Positions 18,025-25,807 of a stretch of DNA of 64,000 bases are shown here, one piece after another. A program made the translations under genes and the position numbers. Every line of letters begins with the position of its first letter. The first letter of the stretch is position 1. Below the pieces are notes generated by a model. That model saw only the letters and a list, made by a program, of their open reading frames with translations, had not been told where the DNA came from and did no database searches. The DNA is taken from positions 12,451 to 76,450 of the forward strand of contig CAYXNL010000002.1 in NCBI GenBank assembly GCA_964466455.1, read 5' to 3'. The DNA comes from S010-25 sp964466455. GTDB lineage: Bacteria; Pseudomonadota; Gammaproteobacteria; SZUA-229.

Positions 18025-18051
18025 TTTAGGGGCGATTTTTTTTATTTCAAG
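18025..18051 (-). promoter_or_regulatory. Sigma-32-type heat-shock promoter of hsp20
   Basis: Read on the minus strand, CTTGAAA (18051-18045) is followed after 12 bases by CCCCTAAA (18032-18025). This matches the RpoH consensus CTTGAAA / CCCCAT-T closely and lies about 40 bases before the hsp20 start. Heat-shock control by RpoH is inferred. Confidence 0.82.
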
Positions 18052-18116
18052 GCCTTTTTTTATTTTTTTATTAACCACGTATAATGTCCGCCATAACCTA
18101 ACTAGTCGAGAGTGTT

Positions 18117-19193
18117 GTGCCTGAAAAATTATTACGCTGGATACGCCCCGAAATTCAGAATTTATCTGCCTATCATGTCGCTAATGCAGATGGCCTGATT
18201 AAGCTGGACGCGATGGAAAATCCTTATTTGCTACCGGAAAATATACGCCGTGATTTGCAGCATGCGCTGGCTGCTACTGCATTAAATCGCTATCCTGATC
18301 CACATGCAAAAGCATTAACCGCCGCGTTGCATACATACATGCAAATACCTTCCGATCGGGCGATTATTTTAGGCAATGGCTCAGATGAATTAATTCAGAT
18401 ACTGGCAATGTCGATACTGAAGAAAAATACCTGCCTGATGGCTTTTGAGCCGGGTTTTGTTATGTACCGAATGATTGCTGAGTTTGCCGGTATTGACTAT
18501 GTGGGAGTGCCGCTGGATGTGAACTTTAATCTGGATATAGGGTTAACCCTTGATGCAATAGAAAAACATCAGCCAGCAATAATTTTTATTGCCTATCCGA
18601 ATAACCCCAGTGCCAATCTATTCGATGCTTCCATGATTGAAACCATTATCAGGCTGGCGCCAGGGCTGGTTGTTGTGGATGAAGCCTATCATCCGTTCGC
18701 ACAAAAAACTTTTCTGCCTGCGTTATCTGAATTTGAAAACCTGATGGTGATGCGTACCGTATCTAAACTTGGTCTGGCGGGATTGCGTCTGGGTTTTTTA
18801 TGTGGCTCGCCAGTAATTGTTAATGAAATTGACAAACTTCGTTTGCCCTATAATATTAATGTTTTAACACAAACGGCAGCTCTTTTTATGCTGGAGAATA
18901 TGGCTGTACTTGAGCAACAGGCCGGGTTTATTTGCGAGCAGCGTACAGGTGTTTTTGCTGCAATGAATAAATATGATGGCATAGAGGTTTTTCCCAGCCA
19001 GGCTAACTTTATTTTATTTAGAGTACGGTATAAAAGTAGCGATGAGGTTTTTGATATTATAAAAGATAATGGCGTGTTAATTAAGAATATGAAAGCGACA
19101 CATGGACCGCTGCGAAACTGTCTGCGGGTGACAATTGGTACTGCGGAAGAGAATAAATTTTTTCTGCAGGCACTGGAAAAAGCATTACGTTAA
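18117..19193 (+). CDS. hisC: Histidinol-phosphate aminotransferase
   Basis: A 358-residue fold-type I PLP aminotransferase. The substrate entry region is KLDAMENPYLLP, the acidic PLP contact is VVVDEAYHPF, and the PLP lysine lies in RTVSKLGLAGLRLGF. It starts at GTG with GAGAG upstream. It converts imidazole-acetol phosphate to histidinol phosphate. It is near, but not contiguous with, hisG-hisD, which supports HisC over other class II aminotransferases. Confidence 0.93.
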   Translation: MPEKLLRWIRPEIQNLSAYHVANADGLIKLDAMENPYLLPENIRRDLQHALAATALNRYPDPHAKALTAALHTYMQIPSDRAIILGNGSDELIQILAMSILKKNTCLMAFEPGFVMYRMIAEFAGIDYVGVPLDVNFNLDIGLTLDAIEKHQPAIIFIAYPNNPSANLFDASMIETIIRLAPGLVVVDEAYHPFAQKTFLPALSEFENLMVMRTVSKLGLAGLRLGFLCGSPVIVNEIDKLRLPYNINVLTQTAALFMLENMAVLEQQAGFICEQRTGVFAAMNKYDGIEVFPSQANFILFRVRYKSSDEVFDIIKDNGVLIKNMKATHGPLRNCLRVTIGTAEENKFFLQALEKALR

Positions 19194-19220
19194 TGACATA
19201 CTAATTACCGTTCTCATTAG

Positions 19221-19255
19221 TAATACCCCGTCTGCTTGCGGCGGGGTAGTTTATT
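19221..19255. repeat. Palindromic hairpin, copy 1 of a related pair, at hisC/degS convergent junction
   Basis: A TACCCCG / CGGGGTA stem encloses an 11-base loop and is followed by GTTTATT. It ends on the degS stop codon. A relative at 57124-57156 shares the flanks TAAT-CCCCG and the exact tail TAGTTTATT. It could act as a two-way terminator for hisC and degS or be a REP-like repeat. Confidence 0.7.
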
Positions 19256-20390
19256 AGCGGCTCATTAGTGGTCGTTGCCCCAGTGTAGCACGGATAACAA
19301 AACTCTGGCGTTTGCGAAAACCTTCGATACGAAAAACATCACCAGGTTTCCCGGCTGCAATCTGTTTTAGAATATCCTGAGTGGTATAAATTTTCCTGTT
19401 ATTAATCCCGGTAATGATATCACCGATTTTAATACCGGCGAGGTAACCGGGACCATCAATATCAACCCCGGTAATTAAAATACCATGCGTTGGCTCCAGG
19501 TTGGCAGAATGGATAATACCGGGTGTTAACTGCTGACCCTCAACGCCCAGCCAGCCACGTACCACATAGCCATTGGTGACAATTTGATTAAACACATGTT
19601 TTGCCATGTTAACGGGAATAGCGAAACTGATCCCCTGATAACTGCCGGTGCTGGAATAGATGTTTGAATTAATGCCGATGATTTCACCCGCAGTATTAAT
19701 TAATGCGCCACCTGAATTACCCGGATTAATGGCAGCATCTGTCTGTAAAAAATTTTCATAGGTATTGCGAGTAACACGAGTACGACCCGTTGCACTGATA
19801 ATTCCCTGGGTGACCGTCTGACCGATAGCATAGGGGTCACCAATAGCCAGTACAATATCACCGACCTTTAGTTTGTTGCTGTTACCGATAATAGCAACCG
19901 GTAGATTTTTCAGGTTAATTTTTAAAACAGCAAGGTCAGTATCCGGATCGGAGCCGAGAATTTTTGCTGCAACCGTTCTGCCATCTTTCAGATGTACCTG
20001 AATTTCATCATGATGTTCAATAACGTGATAATTCGTCAGAATGTGGCCGTGTTTATCGAAAATAATACCTGAGCCAGCAGAGTCTTCATGTAAAACGGGG
20101 GTATGGGGTGATCCCTTTGCAAGAAACTGCTGTAACAGGGGCTTTCTGTTAAGGATATTTGTAGATATGTTTTTGACGTAGGAATAGGTTGATATGCTGA
20201 CCACTGCCGGTGCAGCTTTACTGATGGCAGAAGAAAAACTGTGTATCAAAAAAGGGGGGGGTGCGGCTCGATTTTTTGCCCTGGGTAATGTTTTTATATC
20301 GCCATTCCAGAGCAGAAAAATAGCACCTGCCATCAGCCCGAAAACCAGCCAGGCAAAATAATACCCTACTTTTATGTTGTTTTTCTTCAT
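19254..20390 (-). CDS. degS: Membrane-anchored serine protease, DegS/HtrA type
   Basis: A 378-residue protein with an N-terminal membrane anchor (about residues 9-28), a trypsin-like domain and a single PDZ domain (about 265-370). The catalytic triad is His122 (TNYHVIEHH), Asp152 (DTDLAVLKI) and Ser226 (NPGNSGGAL). One PDZ domain and an uncleaved anchor fit DegS/AlgW, which cuts the anti-sigma factor RseA to release sigma-E; DegP/DegQ have two PDZ domains. No rseA or rpoE is in the window. It is divergent from petA. Confidence 0.92.
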   Translation of the reverse strand: MKKNNIKVGYYFAWLVFGLMAGAIFLLWNGDIKTLPRAKNRAAPPPFLIHSFSSAISKAAPAVVSISTYSYVKNISTNILNRKPLLQQFLAKGSPHTPVLHEDSAGSGIIFDKHGHILTNYHVIEHHDEIQVHLKDGRTVAAKILGSDPDTDLAVLKINLKNLPVAIIGNSNKLKVGDIVLAIGDPYAIGQTVTQGIISATGRTRVTRNTYENFLQTDAAINPGNSGGALINTAGEIIGINSNIYSSTGSYQGISFAIPVNMAKHVFNQIVTNGYVVRGWLGVEGQQLTPGIIHSANLEPTHGILITGVDIDGPGYLAGIKIGDIITGINNRKIYTTQDILKQIAAGKPGDVFRIEGFRKRQSFVIRATLGQRPLMSR

Positions 20391-20655
20391 TGTGATTTTG
20401 TATCTTATTGTTTTTATTATAATTGATTTATTAAGTTTGGCTAATTTGCTAATTTACGCTATTCTATGCGCGCTTTGCAAGCGATGTGATTAGGATTTCC
20501 AGTGAGATTTCGCTACTTTTAGACTGGTTAAAATAACAGTTTTTTGTTGTTCTTGCCTCAACGTAGTTGCCTATCCACTATGGGGTTGAAATTAACGCTT
20601 TGCAATCAGGATAGAGTTATTATTTTATTTTTTATCTTTTTTGGAGATAACCATA

Positions 20656-21267
20656 ATGTCTACTGCCGAAACGTCTGGTAAGAAGGTAGATACAGGTCGA
20701 CGCCGATTTCTGGTTGCCGCTACTTCGGTAGTGGGGGCTGTTGGTGCCGGGTTTGTTGCGGTACCTTTTCTTGAAAGTTGGGAACCGAGTGCACGTGCCC
20801 TAAATGCGGGTGCGCCTGTAGAAGTAAATATTAGTAAGCTTGTTGAAGGTCGACTATTAACGGTTGGCTGGCAAAGTAAACCGGTGTGGTTTCTTCGACG
20901 GTCGAAGATAACACTGGCCAATCTGCCAAAGAATGATGATCGTCTACTGGATCCTCATTCTGATGCTGTATCACAGCAACCACCCTATGCGAAAAATGAG
21001 TATCGATCACGTATAGCAGAAATGTTTGTGGTGGTTGGTATCTGTACTCATCTGGGATGTATTCCAACCTATCGTCCAGATATTGGGCCAGAGGATCTGG
21101 GTGCCAACTGGCTGGGTGGTTTCTACTGTCCCTGTCATGGTTCTCGCTATGATCTGGCTGGTCGGGTGTTTAAAGATGTGCCAGCACCACTTAACCTGCT
21201 GGTTCCTGATTATTATTATGTCAATAATGATGTCATCCTTGTTGGTGAATCTGGAGGTAAAGCATAA
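20656..21267 (+). CDS. petA: Ubiquinol-cytochrome c reductase, Rieske iron-sulfur subunit
   Basis: The ATG at 20656 gives 203 residues, with GGAGAT upstream. A twin-arginine signal/anchor (GRRRFLVAAT) precedes a membrane helix. The 2Fe-2S cluster motifs are CTHLGC (about 130-135) and CPCHGS (about 158-163), all ligands intact. It moves electrons from ubiquinol to cytochrome c1. It overlaps petB by one base. Confidence 0.97.
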   Translation: MSTAETSGKKVDTGRRRFLVAATSVVGAVGAGFVAVPFLESWEPSARALNAGAPVEVNISKLVEGRLLTVGWQSKPVWFLRRSKITLANLPKNDDRLLDPHSDAVSQQPPYAKNEYRSRIAEMFVVVGICTHLGCIPTYRPDIGPEDLGANWLGGFYCPCHGSRYDLAGRVFKDVPAPLNLLVPDYYYVNNDVILVGESGGKA

Positions 21268-22478
21268 TGAGTAGCTTACTAGGCTGGATAGATGATCGTT
21301 TTCCATTAACTAAAATGTGGAATGAGCATCTGGCGAAGTACTATGCGCCAAAAAACTTTAATTTCTGGTATTTTTTTGGTTCCTTAGCACTGATGGTGCT
21401 GGTTATTCAAATAATTACTGGTATTTTTCTTACCATGCATTATAAACCTGATAGTCATCTGGCGTTTGGTTCAGTTGAATTTATCATGCGCGATGTAAAG
21501 TATGGCTGGTTGATTCGCTATATTCATACCACGGGTGCAACTGCCTTTTTTATTGTGGTTTATTTGCATATGTTCCGTGCGTTATTGTATGGCTCATTCA
21601 AAAAACCACGTGAATTGCTGTGGTTATTCGGGATGTTTATTTACGTGGCGTTAATGGCTGAAGCCTTTATGGGTTATCTGCTGCCATGGGGTCAGATGTC
21701 ATACTGGGGAGCACAGGTAATTACTTCTTTGTTTGGCGCAATTCCTGTTGTTGGTCATAGCCTGTTAATATGGATTCGTGGTGATTTCGTCATTGGTGAT
21801 GCAACATTGAATCGTTTCTTTGCACTGCATGTGATCGCACTGCCGCTAGTACTGGTCTTCCTGGTTATTGCGCACGTTCTTGCGCTGCATGAAGTGGGTT
21901 CAAATAACCCGGATGGTATTGAAATTAAGAAAAATAAAGATGCTAATGGTATCCCGTTAGACGGTATTCCGTTCCATCCTTATTACACGGTTAAAGATAT
22001 CGTTGGGGTAGTCGTATTCCTGTTTTTCTTCTCCATTATCGTGTTTTATCTACCGGCTGGCGGTGGTTATTTGCTGGAAAGTAATAACTTTATTCCGGCT
22101 AATATCCTGAAAACGCCGCCAGAGATTTCACCTCTATGGTATTTCACTCCCTTCTACGCGATATTACGGGCTGTGCCTGATAAGTTGATGGGCGTTGGGG
22201 CTATGGGTTCGTCCATTGTTGTGCTGTTCTTCCTGCCGTGGATTGATCGTTGTAAAGTTAAATCCATTCGCTATCGTTCAGTTATTTATAAAATAAATCT
22301 TGCTGTATTTGTAATAAGTTTTTTCGTACTAGGTTATTTGGGGATGCATCCAGTATCATTAACTAATACCGTGTTATCGCGCGTCTTCGGCTTCCTGTAT
22401 TTCGCTTTCTTTATTGTATTGTTCATTACATCGAAAAATGAAAGTACTAAACCTGTACCGGATAGGGTGACATCATGA
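21267..22478 (+). CDS. petB: Cytochrome b of the bc1 complex
   Basis: A 403-residue membrane protein with eight expected helices. Heme-binding histidine pairs lie in the second (RYIHTTGATAFFIVVYLH) and fourth (FALHVIALPLVLVFLVIAH) helices; the Qo-site motif appears as PPEISPLWYF in place of the common PPEW pattern. It overlaps petC by four bases (ATGA). It is the catalytic core of respiratory complex III. Confidence 0.97.
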   Translation: MSSLLGWIDDRFPLTKMWNEHLAKYYAPKNFNFWYFFGSLALMVLVIQIITGIFLTMHYKPDSHLAFGSVEFIMRDVKYGWLIRYIHTTGATAFFIVVYLHMFRALLYGSFKKPRELLWLFGMFIYVALMAEAFMGYLLPWGQMSYWGAQVITSLFGAIPVVGHSLLIWIRGDFVIGDATLNRFFALHVIALPLVLVFLVIAHVLALHEVGSNNPDGIEIKKNKDANGIPLDGIPFHPYYTVKDIVGVVVFLFFFSIIVFYLPAGGGYLLESNNFIPANILKTPPEISPLWYFTPFYAILRAVPDKLMGVGAMGSSIVVLFFLPWIDRCKVKSIRYRSVIYKINLAVFVISFFVLGYLGMHPVSLTNTVLSRVFGFLYFAFFIVLFITSKNESTKPVPDRVTS

Positions 22479-23254
22479 AAAAGACTTTATTGACTCTATT
22501 AACGTCCAGTTTGCTGGCTGTCTTCTGGTTGGCGAACCCGGTGATTGCCTCCGCTGATGAAGGGGTTCATCTGGATAAGGCTCCTATCAATATTAGTGAT
22601 AAGGCCTCACTGCGGCGAGGTGCGAAGATATTCGCGGAGAACTGTTACAGTTGTCATTCAGCGAAATATATGCGCTTTAATCGTATTGCCAAAGATCTTG
22701 ATATGAGCAACAAGGATGTACGCGATATGATGATCTTTACCCGCGATGCCAAGGGTGCACCAACAAAAATTGGTGCTCTGATGAAAGTTGCCATGACACC
22801 CGCTTACGCGAAAAGAGCATTTGGTATAGCAGTGCCAGATCTTACAGTAGAAGCGCGTGCCCGGGGTGCTGACTGGTTATATACCTATCTGCGTAGTTTC
22901 TATCTGGATTCCAGCCGTCCGAGCGGTGTGAATAATGTGGTATTCCCCAAGGTTGGGATGCCGGATATTCTCTGGAAGCAGCAGGGCCTGAAAAAAGCCG
23001 TGTATAAAACTATTGTACAGGGCGATGGCGTGAAGGCGCAGGTAATTGACCACATGATTACAGTCGTTCCTGGAACCATGAGTACTGCCCAGTTCAACAA
23101 GTATACGGCTGACCTGGTCAACTTTATGGTTTACATTGCTGAACCAATACAAAATACACGACGTGCCATGGGCTGGAAAGTGCTTGGCTTCCTGGTTATC
23201 TTTTTCGTCTTCGCTTATATGTTGAAGAAAGAGTACTGGAAAGACGTGCATTAG
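22475..23254 (+). CDS. petC: Cytochrome c1
   Basis: A 259-residue protein with a signal peptide (to about residue 27), a single heme c site CYSCH (Cys57, Cys60, His61), and a C-terminal membrane anchor (about residues 231-248) followed by a basic tail. It takes electrons from the Rieske protein and passes them to soluble cytochrome c. It is last in petABC and is followed by a strong terminator. Confidence 0.97.
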   Translation: MKKTLLTLLTSSLLAVFWLANPVIASADEGVHLDKAPINISDKASLRRGAKIFAENCYSCHSAKYMRFNRIAKDLDMSNKDVRDMMIFTRDAKGAPTKIGALMKVAMTPAYAKRAFGIAVPDLTVEARARGADWLYTYLRSFYLDSSRPSGVNNVVFPKVGMPDILWKQQGLKKAVYKTIVQGDGVKAQVIDHMITVVPGTMSTAQFNKYTADLVNFMVYIAEPIQNTRRAMGWKVLGFLVIFFVFAYMLKKEYWKDVH

Positions 23255-23277
23255 ATATTGGTATATTAAGTAACGGT

Positions 23278-23322
23278 AGTCGGTACAATAATCATTGTAT
23301 AATGATTGTTGTACCGACTTTT
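23278..23322 (+). terminator. Rho-independent terminator after petABC
   Basis: A 19-bp stem (23278-23296 with 23301-23319; one G-U wobble) with loop GTAT is followed by TTTTC. It lies 23 bases after the petC stop and 22 before sspA, so it should separate petABC from sspAB, unless readthrough is used. Confidence 0.88.
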
Positions 23323-23344
23323 CTGTTCCCATACTGGAAGATAA

Positions 23345-23941
23345 ATGAATTTATATACAACGGCTAACTCAATTGAGTGTCATCGTACCCGTATTGTTTT
23401 AACTGAAAAAGACATTACACATGAAATTATTCAGGTTGATCTGAAAAAATTACCGGAAGATTTAATTGATTTAAATCCGTATGGTAGTGTGCCGACCCTG
23501 GTTGACCGTGAGCTGGTGTTATATAACTCACGGGTTATTATGGAGTATCTGGAAGAGCGTTTTCCTCATCCGCCATTAATGCCGGTAGGGCCTGTGCAGC
23601 GTGCACAAACACGCCTGGCACTATTTCGGGTTGAACATGACTGGTACCCGCTGATAGAAGTTATTGAAACTAAAGCCGAAAAGGCAGTGGTTAAAGCCAA
23701 AAAGGAACTAACAGAAAGTATCGCTTCTATTGCAGAAATTTTTACGGTAATGCCGTTTTTTCTCAGTGAAGATTTCAGTCTGGTTGATGCCAGTATTGCA
23801 CCAATTTTATGGCGTCTGCCTCATTATGGTATTGAGTTACCTAAAGAGGCCAAAGCAGTTAATGACTATGCACAGCGCCTGTTCGATCGTGAAGGTTTTC
23901 AATTAAGCCTGACCGAATCGGAGCGTGAGTTACGTCTGTAG
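23345..23941 (+). CDS. sspA: Stringent starvation protein A
   Basis: A 198-residue glutathione-transferase-fold protein. The thioredoxin-like domain (MNLYTTANSIECHRTRIVL; GSVPTLVDRELVLYNSRVI) is followed by an alpha-helical domain. SspA binds RNA polymerase and helps stationary-phase and acid-stress transcription in enterics rather than acting as a transferase. Position between petABC and sspB is the classical one. Confidence 0.95.
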   Translation: MNLYTTANSIECHRTRIVLTEKDITHEIIQVDLKKLPEDLIDLNPYGSVPTLVDRELVLYNSRVIMEYLEERFPHPPLMPVGPVQRAQTRLALFRVEHDWYPLIEVIETKAEKAVVKAKKELTESIASIAEIFTVMPFFLSEDFSLVDASIAPILWRLPHYGIELPKEAKAVNDYAQRLFDREGFQLSLTESERELRL

Positions 23942-24087
23942 TTTGAGTAGCCTGAAATAATAATTGTCTGGACTATCATATTGACTGAACGAATAAAGCA
24001 CGTCAGGCAGAATGGAATCTGTTAATTTTCTGTTTCAGGTGTTACTCTATTCATCATATTTCAGGATAAAAAAATAGTGCTGATATT

Positions 24088-24561
24088 ATGCCCATGACAT
24101 CCAGTCATCCCTATCTTGTTCGAGCCATGTATCAGTGGATTAGTGATAATGGCTTAACTCCCTATCTGCTGGTTGATGCAACCATTGAAGATTGCATGGT
24201 TCCTGTTCAGCATATCCGTGATGGTAAAATTATTCTGAATATTGCACCAATGGCCGTTAATGGTCTGGTTCTTGGTGATGAAACGGTTACCTTCAGTGCC
24301 AAATTTTCAGGTAAATCTGAATCTATCTACATACCAGTTGAAGCGGTGCTGGCTATTTATGCCAGAGAAAACGGTCAGGGTATGATGTTTGCTGAAGAGG
24401 AAAACAGGCTAAGTGCGGTAGATGAAAATCAGGGAAAGATAAAAGAAGGCAAAAATATCGTATCGGTTAATCCAGAAGGCAGCAAATCAGGTTCCGACCC
24501 GGATAAACCCAAACCACCGAGTTCAGGGCCACCACGACCTAATCTGCATGTTGTTAAATAG
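24088..24561 (+). CDS. sspB: ClpXP adaptor protein SspB
   Basis: A 157-residue protein: an N-terminal ssrA-tag binding domain (about residues 5-110, HPYLVRAMYQWISDNGLTPY), a flexible acidic/proline linker and the C-terminal ClpX-binding motif RPNLHVVK. It delivers ssrA-tagged proteins to ClpXP. It lies 146 bases after sspA. The last codons and stop fall inside a degenerate tandem repeat. Confidence 0.96.
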   Translation: MPMTSSHPYLVRAMYQWISDNGLTPYLLVDATIEDCMVPVQHIRDGKIILNIAPMAVNGLVLGDETVTFSAKFSGKSESIYIPVEAVLAIYARENGQGMMFAEEENRLSAVDENQGKIKEGKNIVSVNPEGSKSGSDPDKPKPPSSGPPRPNLHVVK

Positions 24562-24633
24562 TATGTTGTTAAACATGCCATTAAATAAGCATGTCGTCAT
24601 ATAGAACCATTGTGTCATAGAATCGTGCCATAG
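24548..24633. repeat. Degenerate ~15-bp tandem repeat over the sspB 3' end and spacer
   Basis: ATGTTGTTAAA occurs at 24548-24558 and again at 24563-24573 (period 15), followed by weaker copies with the ATG-TC-CATAG theme up to about 24633. The first unit encodes the last residues of SspB. It fills most of the 100-base convergent spacer between sspB and diaA. Only the first two units are exact. Confidence 0.6.
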
Positions 24634-24661
24634 ATGTTTGTGGTTGACAGGAAGTTGATAT

Positions 24662-25249
24662 TCACTCACCCATTAACTGATGGTCTATCAGATCACATAA
24701 ACAGTGGATAACAAGTAGATGTACTTCCTGTATGCGTGCGGTAGAACCAGATGGCACGCGGATTTCTATATCATTATCTGAGATACATTCGCTCATGCTT
24801 CCTCCTTCTTTCCCGCTTAGTGCGATTACCAGCATATCGCGTTCGTGCGCAGCATAGATAGCACTATTCACATTGTCTGAATTACCACTGGTGCTGATTG
24901 CCAGCAGGATATCTCCCGACTGACCCAGTGCGGTGACCTGTTTGGAAAAAATCTGCTGATAGCTATAATCATTTGCAATGGATGTCAGTGTCGAGCTGTC
25001 GGTGGTTAGTGCGATAGCGGGCAGACCAGGGCGTTCCATTTCAAAGCGATTAAGCATTTCAGAGGAAAAGTGTTGTGCATCACCTGCTGAGCCGCCATTG
25101 CCACAGGAAAGTATTTTGCCCCCGTTTAGCAGGCATTGTGTTAGTAACCGTCCGGCAAGCAGGATGGGTTGGGCAAGCGTTTCTGCTGCCATTTGTTTGG
25201 TGAGGATGCTTTGCTGAAAATTCTGCTTGATTCGGTTTAGTAAATCCAT
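24662..25249 (-). CDS. diaA: SIS-domain protein DiaA (DnaA initiator-associating; GmhA-like)
   Basis: A 195-residue SIS-domain protein related to phosphoheptose isomerase GmhA (CGNGGSAGDAQHFSSEMLNRF; LLAISTSGNSDNVNSAI). In E. coli the copy next to yraN and lpoA is DiaA, a tetramer that helps DnaA assemble at oriC. The neighbours yraN and lpoA support DiaA, but GmhA activity cannot be excluded by sequence alone. Confidence 0.85.
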   Translation of the reverse strand: MDLLNRIKQNFQQSILTKQMAAETLAQPILLAGRLLTQCLLNGGKILSCGNGGSAGDAQHFSSEMLNRFEMERPGLPAIALTTDSSTLTSIANDYSYQQIFSKQVTALGQSGDILLAISTSGNSDNVNSAIYAAHERDMLVIALSGKEGGSMSECISDNDIEIRVPSGSTARIQEVHLLVIHCLCDLIDHQLMGE

Positions 25250-25296
25250 CTGAAGCTGTTACCTGTAATGGCTGGTGAATTAATTATTACTGAAAC

Positions 25297-25406
25297 AGAT
25301 AAAAAGGATACTTATTGTTCAGGACACGCTGTTAATACATCCATGTAAACTCGACACCCGCATCCCTGCGGCTGACGGTCTTGAACAATAAGTATCCTTT
25401 TTATCT
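25297..25406. repeat. 110-bp inverted-repeat element with perfect 25-bp arms and two inner mini-hairpins
   Basis: The arms 25297-25321 and 25382-25406 are perfectly complementary over 25 bp. The 60-base centre holds two small palindromes: TACAT-CC-ATGTA (25336-25347) and CCGCA-TCCC-TGCGG (25358-25371). As single-stranded DNA or RNA it would form a long stem capped by a branched head. It lies in the 177-base spacer between yraN and diaA. I recall similar centres (GGACACGC, CATCC-TG, GACGGTC) as dispersed repeats in other gammaproteobacteria, but could not check. No coding potential. Confidence 0.85.
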
Positions 25407-25426
25407 ATCCTGTTAGTATGTGGCTA

Positions 25427-25807
25427 TTAAAACGCATTTTTTATCCAGTTGAAAGTGTAGTTTACATTGTCCGGATGGAACTGACTGCGTTCTGCTGAAG
25501 GCGACATGGCGACAACATCGAACCGGGCAACTGGGAATTGTGTATGCTGTTGCAGGTATAACTCGGCCGTGCGTCTAATTTTCTGCTGCTTTTGCAGGGT
25601 AATGCTTGCTTCAGCCCCACCGAATGTATCATTTTTACGAAAACGCACTTCAATAAAAACCAGATTTTTTTGATCCAGCATAATAATATCTATTTCACCC
25701 AGGCGACAAAGGAAGTTTTTTTCCACCAGCTTCAGACCCTGTTCTTTCAAATAGAGATAGCAGGCCTGCTCTGCCTGTTCTCCCTGTTGTAGATGCTGCG
25801 CTTTCAA
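25427..25807 (-). CDS. yraN: YraN family protein (UPF0102, nuclease-like fold)
   Basis: A 126-residue protein with the family motifs GEQAEQACYLYLKEQGLKLVEKN, GEIDIIMLD and LVFIEVRFRKN, whose acidic residues and lysine-like pattern resemble an Endonuclease/Holliday-resolvase fold. The biochemical role is not established. It overlaps the lpoA stop by four bases, and the lpoA-yraN-diaA order is conserved. Confidence 0.93.
   Translation of the reverse strand: MKAQHLQQGEQAEQACYLYLKEQGLKLVEKNFLCRLGEIDIIMLDQKNLVFIEVRFRKNDTFGGAEASITLQKQQKIRRTAELYLQQHTQFPVARFDVVAMSPSAERSQFHPDNVNYTFNWIKNAF

Noticed and set aside
23981..24013. TTGACT and CAGAAT as an sspB promoter
   Set aside because: The spacer would be 21 bases, too long for sigma-70; reported as unsupported.
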